NCBI GenBank assembly: GCA_964458575.1
Contig: CAYWMD010000008.1
Coordinates: 62,001 to 126,000, forward strand
Reading direction: 5' to 3'
DNA: 64,000 nt
DNA from: CAYWMD01 sp964458575
GTDB lineage: Bacteria > Verrucomicrobiota > Verrucomicrobiia > Limisphaerales > JADLHS01
The translations under genes were made by a program, and so were the position numbers. This document shows positions 1 through 9,165 of the stretch, one piece after another; the stretch's first letter is position 1; every line of letters starts with the position of its first letter. Under the pieces are notes generated by a model. The model searched no databases and had not been told where the DNA came from. It saw nothing but the letters and a program-made list of their open reading frames with translations.

Positions 1-1587
1 GCGGACGCGGGCTGCCTCGCGGCCCTACGGAGCGAAACCATCCCCGGCCTCACCGAACCGCTCGCCGGGCTGGCCGACGAAGATTGGGAATTCTGCCTCA
101 GTGGCCTCGAAGCCGCGAAGCTACTAACGGTGAACCGCGACGCATCTAGCGCGCTCGTATCGCTCGATGCCCACCCACTCGTGCGCCATTATTTCGCAAC
201 ACAACTCCGCGAGAAGTTTCCCGCCGCCTGGCGCGCCGCCCACCGGCGGCTCTACGAACACCTCTGCGCGACGGCGCCGGATAAACCCCAGCCCACGCTC
301 GAAGACCTCCAGCCGCTCTACCAAGCCGTCTCTCACGGCTGCCAAGCAGGATTGCAGCGGGAGGCGTGCGATGACGTTTACCGCGACCGCATCCTGCGAT
401 GCACCGGGAGACATGCTATCCTCAGCACGAAGAAGGTCGGCGTGATCGGTGCCGATCTTGGAGCCGTTGCCTGCTTCTTTGATCAGCCATGGAGCCGCGT
501 CTCGCCTTTGCTCACGGAGGCTGACCAAGCTTGGCTGTTGAACCAAGCCGCGTTCCGCCTGCGCGCCGTAGGTCGACTGGCTGAAGCTCTTGATCCGATG
601 CGGACGGGGGCTGAAATGGCCGTCAAGCAGGAGGACTGGAAAAATGCCGCCGTCTATGCCGGCAACCTGAGCGAGCTGAACCTGACTTTTGGTGAGGTGG
701 ATGCGGCGGTGAGGGACGCGGAGGCGTCTGTAACCCACGCTGACCGGAGCGCGGATGAGGTGCAGCGCTTGGTCAGGCGCACGACCCATGCCGATGCCCT
801 TCATCAAGCCGGGCAACGGGTCAAGGCAGAGGCGCGCTTTCGCGAGGCCGAGGAGATGCAGGCCCAGCGCGAGCCTGATTACCCTCTGCTATATTCACTT
901 CAGGGTTGCCGGTATTGCGACCTGCTCTTGAGGGAGGCGGAAAGTGCCTCGTGGCAAATTATCCTTCAACTCGAAACTCTAAACTTAAAACTCGAAACCG
1001 CCGCCGCATCCTGCCGCGCCATCTCCAAGCGCGCGGCGCAGACGCTCCAGTGGACACAAGCACACTCAGGTGCTCCAGTTCTCGACATCGCCCTTGGCCA
1101 TCTAACTTTGGCACGCGCAGCGCTCTACGCGGCAATTCTCTCCTCTGGTAGCCGACGTAAGCAGCTTCACTCTGCACCTCGAACGTTAGGCGCCAAAAGC
1201 CGGAGCGGAGGTCAGGCTTACCTCGCGCCGGCTGCTTCGGAGGTTGATCTTGCCGTCTCCAGTCTCCAACGCTCTGGCGCGCACCACCACATCCCCCGCG
1301 GCTTCTTCACCCGCGCTTGGCTGCGGTTTCTCACCGGCGCGCGGACGGGCTCAGAGAGCGCGCAGAGCGACCTGGACGAAGCTTGGGAAATCGCCGAGCG
1401 CGGCCCCATGAAACTTTTCCTGGCTGACATCCACCTCCACCGCGCCCGCCTCTTCTTCCGCGAGAAATCTTACCCGTGGGAATCGCCCGCTGCGGATCTC
1501 GCGGCCGCAGAGAAGCTGATCAACGCTTGCGGTTACCACCGCCGCGACGAAGAGCTTGCTGACGCCAGCCGAGCCATTCTGGGCTAA
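1..1587 (+). CDS. STAND-type NTPase, C-terminal part (5' end outside window)
   Basis: The reading frame is open from base 1 to a TAA at 1585-1587, so the gene starts left of the window. The visible 528 residues align along their length with residues from about 524 of the next gene: the same LTEPLA and LSGLEAAKLLTVNRDAS segments, then a winged-helix-like stretch and a helical TPR-like C-terminus. The P-loop part would lie upstream. STAND NTPases of this layout act as sensors in defence and signalling, and here the gene opens a defence island. Compared with its paralog it ends about 75 residues earlier and carries a palindrome-bounded insertion at 1148-1235. Calling it a defence STAND rests on the paralog and the context. 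Confidence 0.75.
   Translation, partial: ADAGCLAALRSETIPGLTEPLAGLADEDWEFCLSGLEAAKLLTVNRDASSALVSLDAHPLVRHYFATQLREKFPAAWRAAHRRLYEHLCATAPDKPQPTLEDLQPLYQAVSHGCQAGLQREACDDVYRDRILRCTGRHAILSTKKVGVIGADLGAVACFFDQPWSRVSPLLTEADQAWLLNQAAFRLRAVGRLAEALDPMRTGAEMAVKQEDWKNAAVYAGNLSELNLTFGEVDAAVRDAEASVTHADRSADEVQRLVRRTTHADALHQAGQRVKAEARFREAEEMQAQREPDYPLLYSLQGCRYCDLLLREAESASWQIILQLETLNLKLETAAASCRAISKRAAQTLQWTQAHSGAPVLDIALGHLTLARAALYAAILSSGSRRKQLHSAPRTLGAKSRSGGQAYLAPAASEVDLAVSSLQRSGAHHHIPRGFFTRAWLRFLTGARTGSESAQSDLDEAWEIAERGPMKLFLADIHLHRARLFFREKSYPWESPAADLAAAEKLINACGYHRRDEELADASRAILG
967..998. repeat. AT-rich repeat-like segment inside a CDS
   Basis: A short run built from the word ctcgaaac / ctaaacttaaaa lies in frame in the first STAND gene and encodes QLETLNLKLET. 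The aligned paralog stretch has unrelated residues of the same length. Its composition differs from the GC-rich flanks and resembles the word-like intergenic repeats elsewhere in this window. Confidence 0.45.
1148..1235. repeat. Degenerate inverted-repeat insertion inside a CDS
   Basis: Bases 1148-1162 (gtagccgacgtaagc) pair imperfectly with the reverse complement of 1216-1235, with a 5-nt gap. Translated, the stretch gives an Arg/Ser-rich loop about 20 residues longer than the matching place in the tandem paralog. This suggests a REP-like element fixed in frame in a surface loop. Confidence 0.5.
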
Positions 1588-1602
1588 TCAGCACCAATTC
1601 AC

Positions 1603-4600
1603 ATGGCAACCTCGAATCCAAACACACCTGGCACCGGCGGCGGTTCGGTGGCCATTCGGGGATTCTTGGTTCAGACGCTTGTTGCTTTGCTGGAGGTAGT
1701 GAAACCCGAATCCTCTTTCACGGAAATCACGTTGGAGCCGGCGATGGGCGATGACCAGTTCGATTTTCTCTGGAAGAACAAGGACGGTTCTCACGCTACG
1801 CAGGTGAAGTCCACCGTCAATAGCTTTACCAAAGCCGATGTGGAGAAATGGGCCGCCAAATTGAGAAAGGCCCGCACGGACGAAGAATGCACTCTCACGC
1901 TCGTGGGCAACATCCCATCTGGACTTGTCGGCTCACGTGCCATTGCCGGGGTATTCATCGAGACAAAGAATTTGCACTTGGGCGATCTTGTGGAACAAGC
2001 CGCGCAACGCTTGGCCAAGTTCTTGGAATCGGAGCAAATGCCAGCCGGCACCGCGCTGCAACGTGAAATGGTGGTTCATGCATTGACCTCGCGCCTTGAG
2101 CACCTCGCCACGAAATCTGAACCGCTTTCAAGAGAATCCTTTCTTGGTCTTTTACGCCAGTGGATTAACTCGGCCCCCAAGGGCTACGCGCAGGTGGACC
2201 TTTCCCACTTTGAAGTCCAGAAATATGCTCCTGCGGAATTAGTTGGGCGCACAAACGAAACCGCACTCCTCGACCAGGCATGGCTGCGTGTAATTCGGGA
2301 GGAAAAACCGCGTGCTCACGTCTGGACCTTCGTCGCCCTCGGCGGCGAGGGCAAAACCTCCCTCGTCGCCAAGTGGGCCGCCGAACTCGCCGCGCAGGAC
2401 TGGCCCGGCTGCGACGCCGCCTTTGCCTGGTCCTTCTACAGCCAGGGCACGCGCGAGCAACAGGCCGCCTCCTCCGACCTGTTCCTCAAGGCCGCCCTCA
2501 CCTTCTTCGGCGACGAAAAGACAGCGAACAGTGCGGAACACGCGAGCGAAAAGGGCAAGAAGCTGGCAGCGCTCGTCGGCCAACGTCGTTGCCTGCTCAT
2601 CCTCGACGGCCTTGAGCCGCTGCAATACCCGACCGAGGCGAAGGCATTCAAGCCCGGCGCGCTCAAGGACGATGGCATCGCCAAGCTGTTGAAGGGGTTG
2701 GCCGCCGCCAGCCAAGGTCTTTGTATCCTCACCACTCGTGTCGGACTGCCGGATTTGGACGCCTTCAAGGGATCGACAGTTATAGAGGAAAAATTGGAGC
2801 GACTTTCGCGTCAAGCCGGAGTGGATTTGCTCAAACGTCTCGGGGTGAAAGGCAACGAACGGCGTAACATTCCGCTCAAGGACGGCGACCCGGATAGCGA
2901 GAAGGTCAATGAGTTTGAAAAACTCGTCGAAGATGTGAAAGGCCACGCGCTCACGCTGACCCTGCTCGGCGGATTCCTGAAACGCGCCTTCCACGGCGAC
3001 ATCCGCCAGCGCGACCGCGTGAAGTTCGAGAAAGCCGACGAGAAGATGGACGGCGGCCACGCGTTTCGGACCATGGCCGCCTACGAGCAATGGCTCTTGC
3101 GCGACGGCGGCGACGAAGGCCGGCGCGAAGTGGCCGTGCTGCGGCTTATGGGCCTGTTCGACCGGCCCGCCGACGCCGGCTGCGTCGCGGCCCTGCGGCG
3201 CGAACCCATCCCCGGCCTCACCGAACCGCTCGCCAAGCTGGCCGACGACGATTGGGAATACTGTCTCAGCGGCCTCGAAGCCGCGAAACTGCTCACAGTG
3301 AACCGTGACGCGTCCGGCGCTCTCGTCTCACTCGATGCCCATCCGCTGCTGCGCGAATACTTTGCCCGACAACTCCGCGACCAACAACCCGACGCCTGGC
3401 GCGCCGCCCACCGACGGCTCTACGAACACCTGTGCGCGACCACGCCGGACAAAGGCGAGCCCACGCTCGAAGACCTCCAGCCCCTCTACCAAGCCGTGGC
3501 CCACGGCTGCCAGGCAGGGTTGCAGCAAGAAACTCTCGACCGTGTTTATCGAGCTCGGATTCTACGTGGGGACGAAGATTACAGCGCAAGAAAACTGGGA
3601 GCATTCGGTTCCAACCTCGGGGTGATCGCTTGCTTCTTCGAATTGGCGTCTTGGAAGCTTCTATCGCCAGAACTTAAGGAGTCTGACCAAGCTTGGTTGC
3701 TCAATCGGGCCGCAGGTATCCTCAGAGCTTTGGGCCGTCTGACTGAGGCCCTTTATCCAGCGAGGAGGGGAGTCGAGAAGTTCGTGAACGAGGAAAACTG
3801 GAGGCACGCCGCTATCAGCTCGCGCAACTTGGTTGAGTTGGAATTGGTCATAGGAGCGTGTTCTCAAGCAGAAAACGATTCCAAGCTCTCGATTGCTTAT
3901 GCCGACAAGACTGATGATACAACATGGAGGATAAACGTCCGCACCGCCCGTGCTGACGTTTTGCACCAAACAGGTCGTCGGTCCGAAGCGCAGCGTTACT
4001 TCGCAAAAGCCGAACAAATGCGAGCATCCTTGGAGCCGGATCGCCCCCTGCTCTTCATGATGTGGGGTTTTTTCTATTGTGATTTGCTTCTCGCTGACGC
4101 AGAGCGGGTCGCTTGGCAGGTGATTCTTGGGGGTTCAGGTGAGAGCTCGCGTAATTCCTTACTTGAATCCTGTCATGCAGTCTCGCGGCGTGCGACGCAG
4201 ACACTCGACTGGGCACGTCAAGTTCGCAAAGGGTCGCTTCTCGACATCGCCCTCGACCACCTCACGCTGGGCCGCGCCGCGCTCTACGCGGCGATTCAGG
4301 AGAACTCTGACCTCCGACTTCTGCCTTCTGAGCTTTCCCACATTGACGCGGCCGTGGACGGCCTCCGCCGCGCCGGCCAGCAAGACGAACTTCCCAAGGG
4401 CCTCCTCAGCCGTGCTTGGCTGCGGAGTCTCACCGGGCCACGCACCGGCCCCGAGAGCGCGCAGAGCGACCTGGACGAAGCATGGGAAATCGCCGAGCGC
4501 GGCCCCATGAAACTCCACATGGCTGACATACACCTCCACCGCGCCCGCCTATTCCGAGACAAAGCAGAGCTAAAACGCGCCCGCACCCTTATCGAGCAGT

Positions 4601-4899
4601 GTGGCTACTGGCGCCGCAAAGAAGAACTCGAAGATGCAGAGGAGGCCTCGAAGACGTGGCCTGCGATCATTGAGATTTTTTCGGCAACGTATGGCGCAGG
4701 TGATTTTCCTGAAAATGTCGCTGACTTCCTACGGAGCGAGATTGCAAAGGGCCACCGCCGCATACCAGTCACGAACAGATTGACGGGCGGCAAAGACCCG
4801 TGCGAATTCTCTGAGAAGAAATTGACCGTCGAGTTTGATCGAGATGGAAAGCGTCAAAGAGTAGTTGTTACCGAGAAGGATGAACTTGATCTCACGTAA
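1603..4899 (+). CDS. STAND NTPase with nuclease-like N-terminal domain and TPR-like C-terminus
   Basis: 1098 residues. Residues about 15-130 look like a restriction-type PD-(D/E)XK fold: E45, D54, then Q67-V-K69 (motif HATQVKST), comparable to DUF4297/Mrr-like effector domains. A STAND/NB-ARC-like NTPase follows, with Walker A GGEGKTSL at about 247-254 and Walker B LLILDG at about 331-336. Next come a winged-helix region and helical TPR-like repeats to about residue 1000. The start is 15 nt after the preceding paralog, with no clear Shine-Dalgarno. The family logic is that ligand sensing by the C-terminus triggers NTPase oligomerisation and activates the nuclease. This resembles Avs-type anti-phage STANDs in architecture, but I cannot assign it to a named Avs class. 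Confidence 0.75.
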   Translation: MATSNPNTPGTGGGSVAIRGFLVQTLVALLEVVKPESSFTEITLEPAMGDDQFDFLWKNKDGSHATQVKSTVNSFTKADVEKWAAKLRKARTDEECTLTLVGNIPSGLVGSRAIAGVFIETKNLHLGDLVEQAAQRLAKFLESEQMPAGTALQREMVVHALTSRLEHLATKSEPLSRESFLGLLRQWINSAPKGYAQVDLSHFEVQKYAPAELVGRTNETALLDQAWLRVIREEKPRAHVWTFVALGGEGKTSLVAKWAAELAAQDWPGCDAAFAWSFYSQGTREQQAASSDLFLKAALTFFGDEKTANSAEHASEKGKKLAALVGQRRCLLILDGLEPLQYPTEAKAFKPGALKDDGIAKLLKGLAAASQGLCILTTRVGLPDLDAFKGSTVIEEKLERLSRQAGVDLLKRLGVKGNERRNIPLKDGDPDSEKVNEFEKLVEDVKGHALTLTLLGGFLKRAFHGDIRQRDRVKFEKADEKMDGGHAFRTMAAYEQWLLRDGGDEGRREVAVLRLMGLFDRPADAGCVAALRREPIPGLTEPLAKLADDDWEYCLSGLEAAKLLTVNRDASGALVSLDAHPLLREYFARQLRDQQPDAWRAAHRRLYEHLCATTPDKGEPTLEDLQPLYQAVAHGCQAGLQQETLDRVYRARILRGDEDYSARKLGAFGSNLGVIACFFELASWKLLSPELKESDQAWLLNRAAGILRALGRLTEALYPARRGVEKFVNEENWRHAAISSRNLVELELVIGACSQAENDSKLSIAYADKTDDTTWRINVRTARADVLHQTGRRSEAQRYFAKAEQMRASLEPDRPLLFMMWGFFYCDLLLADAERVAWQVILGGSGESSRNSLLESCHAVSRRATQTLDWARQVRKGSLLDIALDHLTLGRAALYAAIQENSDLRLLPSELSHIDAAVDGLRRAGQQDELPKGLLSRAWLRSLTGPRTGPESAQSDLDEAWEIAERGPMKLHMADIHLHRARLFRDKAELKRARTLIEQCGYWRRKEELEDAEEASKTWPAIIEIFSATYGAGDFPENVADFLRSEIAKGHRRIPVTNRLTGGKDPCEFSEKKLTVEFDRDGKRQRVVVTEKDELDLT
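4304..4335. repeat. Word-like repeat (tctgacctccgacttctgcc type) inside a CDS
   Basis: The stretch reads ctctgacctccgacttctg and continues with cttctgagc. It encodes NSDLRLLPSE in the second STAND gene, at the loop after ALYAAI where the first paralog carries a different, palindromic insertion. Similar word-like repeats recur in the intergenic regions of this window. Confidence 0.45.
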
Positions 4900-4945
4900 T
4901 TTCGTCGCCGCCAAACGCGTCATTTTGGGAAAATAGCTATTGCCC

Positions 4946-7900
4946 ATGCCTATCCACGATACAACTCTACGCGACCACAAAGCCTGGCTGGGTTACGTCC
5001 AGCAGGACGGCCTTGTCGTGTCGCCGACGGCGCTGGTGGATGCGCAGGTCGTGCTTGACCGGAACACGCTCCCGATGCAGGAGCGTTTCCTGCCGTTCAC
5101 CAAGGAAGTCACGGACAACGATGACAATGCTCTCATTGCCATTGCGGACTTCCCCAAGTTCTCTCGTGAATTTCTCGGCTGGCCGGAGGACTCCCTTTTC
5201 GGACTCGACTCCGCCCGGCCATTGCCGGACGGACTGACCGTGGCGATGCCGGATTATGGCGAAACGCTCGCGCCGAGCTTCGCCTTCAAAGACCCGCGTC
5301 CGAAAGACCCGGCGCAACCGTGGCTTCTGCTGGTGCAATCCATCCCGCTCGCCACCGACCTCGATGCGCGTGTCGCAGCCGATGAACGCGGCTGGTCCGC
5401 ATCGCCGACGCAGCGAATGGAACGGTTGCTCCGCGAGACTAAAGTTCCCATCGGCGTGCTGAATAACGGCACGCAAATTCGCCTGCTCTACGCGCCGCAC
5501 GGCGAGAATTCCGGCAACATCACCTTCACCGTTCGCCACATGACCGAAGTGGCGGGCCGTCCGATCCTCGCCGCACTCCACATGCTTTTGCGCGAGGCGT
5601 GCTCCGGCGCGACGCCCAGCGAAGCCCGCTTGCCTGCGCTGCTTCGCCGCAGCCGCGAATATCAAAGCACCGTCTCGACGACGCTCGCGCAACAGGTGCT
5701 CGATTCGCTCTACGAACTCCTGCGCGGTTTCCAATCTGCCAACGATGCGCCAGGCATAAATGGCGAACTGCTCCGTGCCGTGCTCGCAAAGAATCCCGAC
5801 GACGTTTACGCCGGCCTGTTGAATGTCCTCATGCGAATGGTCTTCCTGCTGTTCGCCGAAGACCGGGGCATTGTTCCCACCGATCCCAAGAGCCGCCAGC
5901 CGACCGAGACCTACGTCCGCTACTATTCCGTTCACGGACTGTTCGAGCGACTGCGCGCGGACGCCGAGCGGTATCCGGACACGATGGACCAACGCTACGG
6001 CGCATGGGCGCAACTCCTCGCGCTGTTCCGCGCCGTGCATGACGGCTGCAAACATCCGCAGATGCAGATGCCCGCGCGCCACGGCCACCTGTTCGATCCC
6101 GACCGTTTCAAATTCCTCGAAGGCCGCACCCTCGCAGAGCCACGCCTGCCGCTCGTCAGCGACGGCACGATTTTCCGCGTGCTCCACAAGCTGTTCATCC
6201 TCGACGGCGAACGCTTGAGCTACCGCACGCTCGACGTTCAGGAAATCGGCTCGGTCTATCAAACCATCATGGGCTTTGCCATCGAAGTCTCCGACGGCCA
6301 AAGCATCGCGCTCAAAGGCAAACGCAAGAACGGCAGTGTTCCCGCGTCACCCGTGGTGAATCTTGAAACTCTGCTGGCGGTGAAATCCACCGACCGCGCC
6401 AAGTGGCTCAAGGAATATGCCGACACTGAACTCAATGGCGAAGCGGAGAAAAAACTCAAAGCCGCCGCGTCCGTGGACGACCTGCTGGCAGCGCTGGAGA
6501 AACGCATTGACCGAGGCGCGACGCCCGGTCCTGTGCCCAAGGGCGGACTCGTGCTGCAACCCACCGACGAACGCCGCCGTAGCGGTTCGCACTACACGCC
6601 GCGCTCGTTCACCGAGCCGATTGTCCGCAAGACCCTCGAACCGATTCTCAAACGCCTCGGCGAACACCCCACACCCGCGCAGATTCTCGAACTCAAAATC
6701 TGCGACATCGCCGTGGGCAGCGCCGCGTTTCTCGTGGAAACCTGCCGCCAGCTTGGCGAGGCGCTCGTCAAAGCGTGGCGGCATCACGGCGGTCGCCCGC
6801 CGCTCCCGGACGATGAGACCGAGGAACTGCTTGCGATGCGCACCGTCGTCCAACGCTGTCTTTACGGCGTGGACCGCAATCCGATGGCCGTGGACCTCGC
6901 CAAACTTTCCCTCTGGCTCGTCACGCTCGCCAAGGACCATCCGTTCACGTTCGTGGACCATGCCATCCGCTGCGGCGATTCGCTCGTGGGCCTCACGCGC
7001 AGCCAGATTGAAGACTTCACCTGGCACGACACCCGGACCAGCGCCCGCCACTTCTTTTCCGAGGAAGTCCGCAAACGCACCGCTGCCGCCTTGCGCGAAC
7101 GGCAAAATCTCCTCGGCCTCGGCGACGATTACGGCACGCCGCAACTCAAGCGCGAGAAACTGGAAAAGGCCGATGAACTCCTCGACCTCGTGCGCTTCAT
7201 TGGCGATGCCGCCGTGGCCGCGTTCTTTGCGGCGGACAAGGACAAAGCCCGCGAAACCAAACGCGCGGAACTGGCCGAACGCCTCTCCGATTACTTGGGC
7301 AAAGGCGACCTCAAGCAACGACCGACCGAAGAAGTGAACGTCTTGCGCGGCGGAAAATTTCCAGTGTTGCCCTTCCATTGGGAAATCGAATTCCCGGAAG
7401 TGTTCGACCGAGAGAATAGCGGTTTCGACGGCATAGTTGGAAACCCACCTTACGCGGGAAAAAACACATTGATCGCAGGCAACGGTGATCTTTACCCAGA
7501 CTGGTTGAAGAATCTCCACGCGGATTCACATGGAAATGCTGACTTGGTAGCTCATTTCTTTCGTCGTGCTTTCAACCTGCTCCGTCCTCATGGTGACTTC
7601 GGTCTTATAGCGACGAAGACAATTCGACAGGGCGATACACGAGTCACCGGGCTGCGATGGATTTGCACAAACGGAGGAACAATTTACAGCGCAAACCGCC
7701 GGTATAAGTGGCCAGGGCAGGCAGCAGTCATGGTGAGCGTTGTTTGGGTCACAAAAGCTGTCCAACAGCCACCTTTTGAATTGGACGGTAATTCCGTTTC
7801 AAAAATAACCGCATATCTGTTCCACGATGGCGGGCACGAAAATCCTTCAACCTTGCTCGCCAATGCAGGCAGAAGCTTCCAAGGACCAATCGCTCTCGGC

Positions 7901-9076
7901 ATGGGGTTCACCTTCGACGACACCGACACAAAAGGTATCGCAAGTCCATTAGCGAAAATGCACGAGTTACTTGCGAAGGACGCACGCAATGGTGAGCGAG
8001 TGTTTCCATACTTGGGCGGCGAAGAGCTAAACGATGATCCACGACACCAGCACCACCGATACATCATAAACTTTGCAGATTTTCCACTTCGTCGGACTGA
8101 CCTCGGGTCTTCATGGAAATCGGCGAGCGATGACCAACGCGATGACTGGCTGCGTGCCGGCATCGTTCCAAATGATTACCCTGAACCGGTAGCTGAGGAC
8201 TGGCCAGACCTCCTGACAATTGTTGAAGAGAAAGTAAAACCTGAACGGCAAAAGCAAAGCGACAAGCTTGGACAAGAACGTTGGTGGAACTTCTTGCGAA
8301 CAAGACCTGCGTTGCTCGCAGCCTTAAGGAATATCAGCCGGCAAATGGTTGTCCCGTTCCTTTGCAACCACGTTCAAATGGCGTTCGTGCCAAAAGATGC
8401 AGTGATTGCCGGGCCGACGAACGTCGTCACTTTGGATTCGTTTTCAGCTTTCGCCGCACTTCAGAGCCGTCCACATGAGCTTTGGGCACGAACATTTTCA
8501 AGCTCGTTCAAGGACGATCAACGTTACACGCCAAGCGACTGCTTTGAGACATTCCCGTTTCCCCTCGGATTTGAGGCGAGCGCCGCACTGGAGGCGGCGG
8601 GGCGGGAGTATTACGAGTTCCGCGCCGCGTTGATGGTGCGGAACAACGAGGGCCTGACGAAAACCTACAACCGCTTCCACGATCCCGAGGAGCGTTCGCT
8701 GGACATTCTGAAGTTGCGCGACCTGCACGCCGCGATGGACGCCGCCGTCCTCACCACCTACGGCTGGGCCGACCTCATCCCCAAATGCACCTGCGAGTTC
8801 CTGCTCGATTACGAAGACGAGGAGGATGACGAGTCCGAAGGCAAAGCCCGCAAGCGCAAGAAACCCTGGCGCTTCCGCTGGCCCGACGAAATCCGCGACG
8901 AAGTCCTCGCCCGCCTGCTCAAGCTCAACGCCGAGCGCGCGAAAGAAGAAGAACTCGCCGGCCAAACCGCCGCCGCGCCGGCCAAGACCGCCAAACCCAA
9001 GCGGGCCGGCAAGAAGGCGCAACCCATTGCCGGACAGGGCGATTTGATACCGCCGCCCCAGCCAAACTTGCTTTGA
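4946..9076 (+). CDS. drmMI: DrmMI/PglX-like N6-adenine DNA methyltransferase (Eco57I class)
   Basis: 1376 residues from the ATG at 4946 (a TTG two codons upstream is less likely). The SAM-binding motif I is DIAVGSAAFL at about 587-596, and the catalytic motif IV NPPY is at about 833-836, as expected for N6-adenine methyltransferases. The N-terminal part contains an FAEDRGIVP segment typical of large Eco57I/PglX-type enzymes, and the C-terminus is Lys/Ala-rich. In class 1 DISARM the adenine methyltransferase marks host DNA as self. The same protein type also occurs in BREX as PglX, but here it lies upstream of drmA, drmB and drmC, with no pglZ or brxC nearby. No separate nuclease motif is obvious. 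Confidence 0.8.
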   Translation: MPIHDTTLRDHKAWLGYVQQDGLVVSPTALVDAQVVLDRNTLPMQERFLPFTKEVTDNDDNALIAIADFPKFSREFLGWPEDSLFGLDSARPLPDGLTVAMPDYGETLAPSFAFKDPRPKDPAQPWLLLVQSIPLATDLDARVAADERGWSASPTQRMERLLRETKVPIGVLNNGTQIRLLYAPHGENSGNITFTVRHMTEVAGRPILAALHMLLREACSGATPSEARLPALLRRSREYQSTVSTTLAQQVLDSLYELLRGFQSANDAPGINGELLRAVLAKNPDDVYAGLLNVLMRMVFLLFAEDRGIVPTDPKSRQPTETYVRYYSVHGLFERLRADAERYPDTMDQRYGAWAQLLALFRAVHDGCKHPQMQMPARHGHLFDPDRFKFLEGRTLAEPRLPLVSDGTIFRVLHKLFILDGERLSYRTLDVQEIGSVYQTIMGFAIEVSDGQSIALKGKRKNGSVPASPVVNLETLLAVKSTDRAKWLKEYADTELNGEAEKKLKAAASVDDLLAALEKRIDRGATPGPVPKGGLVLQPTDERRRSGSHYTPRSFTEPIVRKTLEPILKRLGEHPTPAQILELKICDIAVGSAAFLVETCRQLGEALVKAWRHHGGRPPLPDDETEELLAMRTVVQRCLYGVDRNPMAVDLAKLSLWLVTLAKDHPFTFVDHAIRCGDSLVGLTRSQIEDFTWHDTRTSARHFFSEEVRKRTAAALRERQNLLGLGDDYGTPQLKREKLEKADELLDLVRFIGDAAVAAFFAADKDKARETKRAELAERLSDYLGKGDLKQRPTEEVNVLRGGKFPVLPFHWEIEFPEVFDRENSGFDGIVGNPPYAGKNTLIAGNGDLYPDWLKNLHADSHGNADLVAHFFRRAFNLLRPHGDFGLIATKTIRQGDTRVTGLRWICTNGGTIYSANRRYKWPGQAAVMVSVVWVTKAVQQPPFELDGNSVSKITAYLFHDGGHENPSTLLANAGRSFQGPIALGMGFTFDDTDTKGIASPLAKMHELLAKDARNGERVFPYLGGEELNDDPRHQHHRYIINFADFPLRRTDLGSSWKSASDDQRDDWLRAGIVPNDYPEPVAEDWPDLLTIVEEKVKPERQKQSDKLGQERWWNFLRTRPALLAALRNISRQMVVPFLCNHVQMAFVPKDAVIAGPTNVVTLDSFSAFAALQSRPHELWARTFSSSFKDDQRYTPSDCFETFPFPLGFEASAALEAAGREYYEFRAALMVRNNEGLTKTYNRFHDPEERSLDILKLRDLHAAMDAAVLTTYGWADLIPKCTCEFLLDYEDEEDDESEGKARKRKKPWRFRWPDEIRDEVLARLLKLNAERAKEEELAGQTAAAPAKTAKPKRAGKKAQPIAGQGDLIPPPQPNLL

Positions 9077-9089
9077 GGTCGAAACCGGC

Positions 9090-9158
9090 ACAGAATCGGC
9101 TCTGTTTTTGAACGGAAAAACCGATAAGAGTTGTCAAATAGACGAACTAGAATAGGAT
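9090..9158 (+). promoter_or_regulatory. Possible weak terminator followed by internal promoter
   Basis: A 5-bp hairpin (ACAGA at 9090-9094 with TCTGT at 9101-9105) followed by a short T run could end transcription after the methyltransferase. Downstream, TTGTCA at 9131-9136 and TAGGAT at 9153-9158, 16 nt apart, resemble -35/-10 boxes. Transcription would then start very close to the ATG at 9166, giving a nearly leaderless message. This is pattern evidence only. Confidence 0.3.
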
Positions 9159-9165
9159 TACTGCC

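Noticed and set aside
2239..3090. Long antisense frame inside the STAND gene
   Set aside because: It is antisense to a well-supported coding sequence and has no family motif; high GC makes such frames common.
4967..7519. Long antisense frames inside the methyltransferase gene
   Set aside because: They are shadows of the methyltransferase codons with no recognisable domain.
4946..9076. PglX-type methyltransferase indicating a BREX system
   Set aside because: No pglZ, brxC, brxB or lon-like gene is nearby; drmA, drmB and drmC follow instead.
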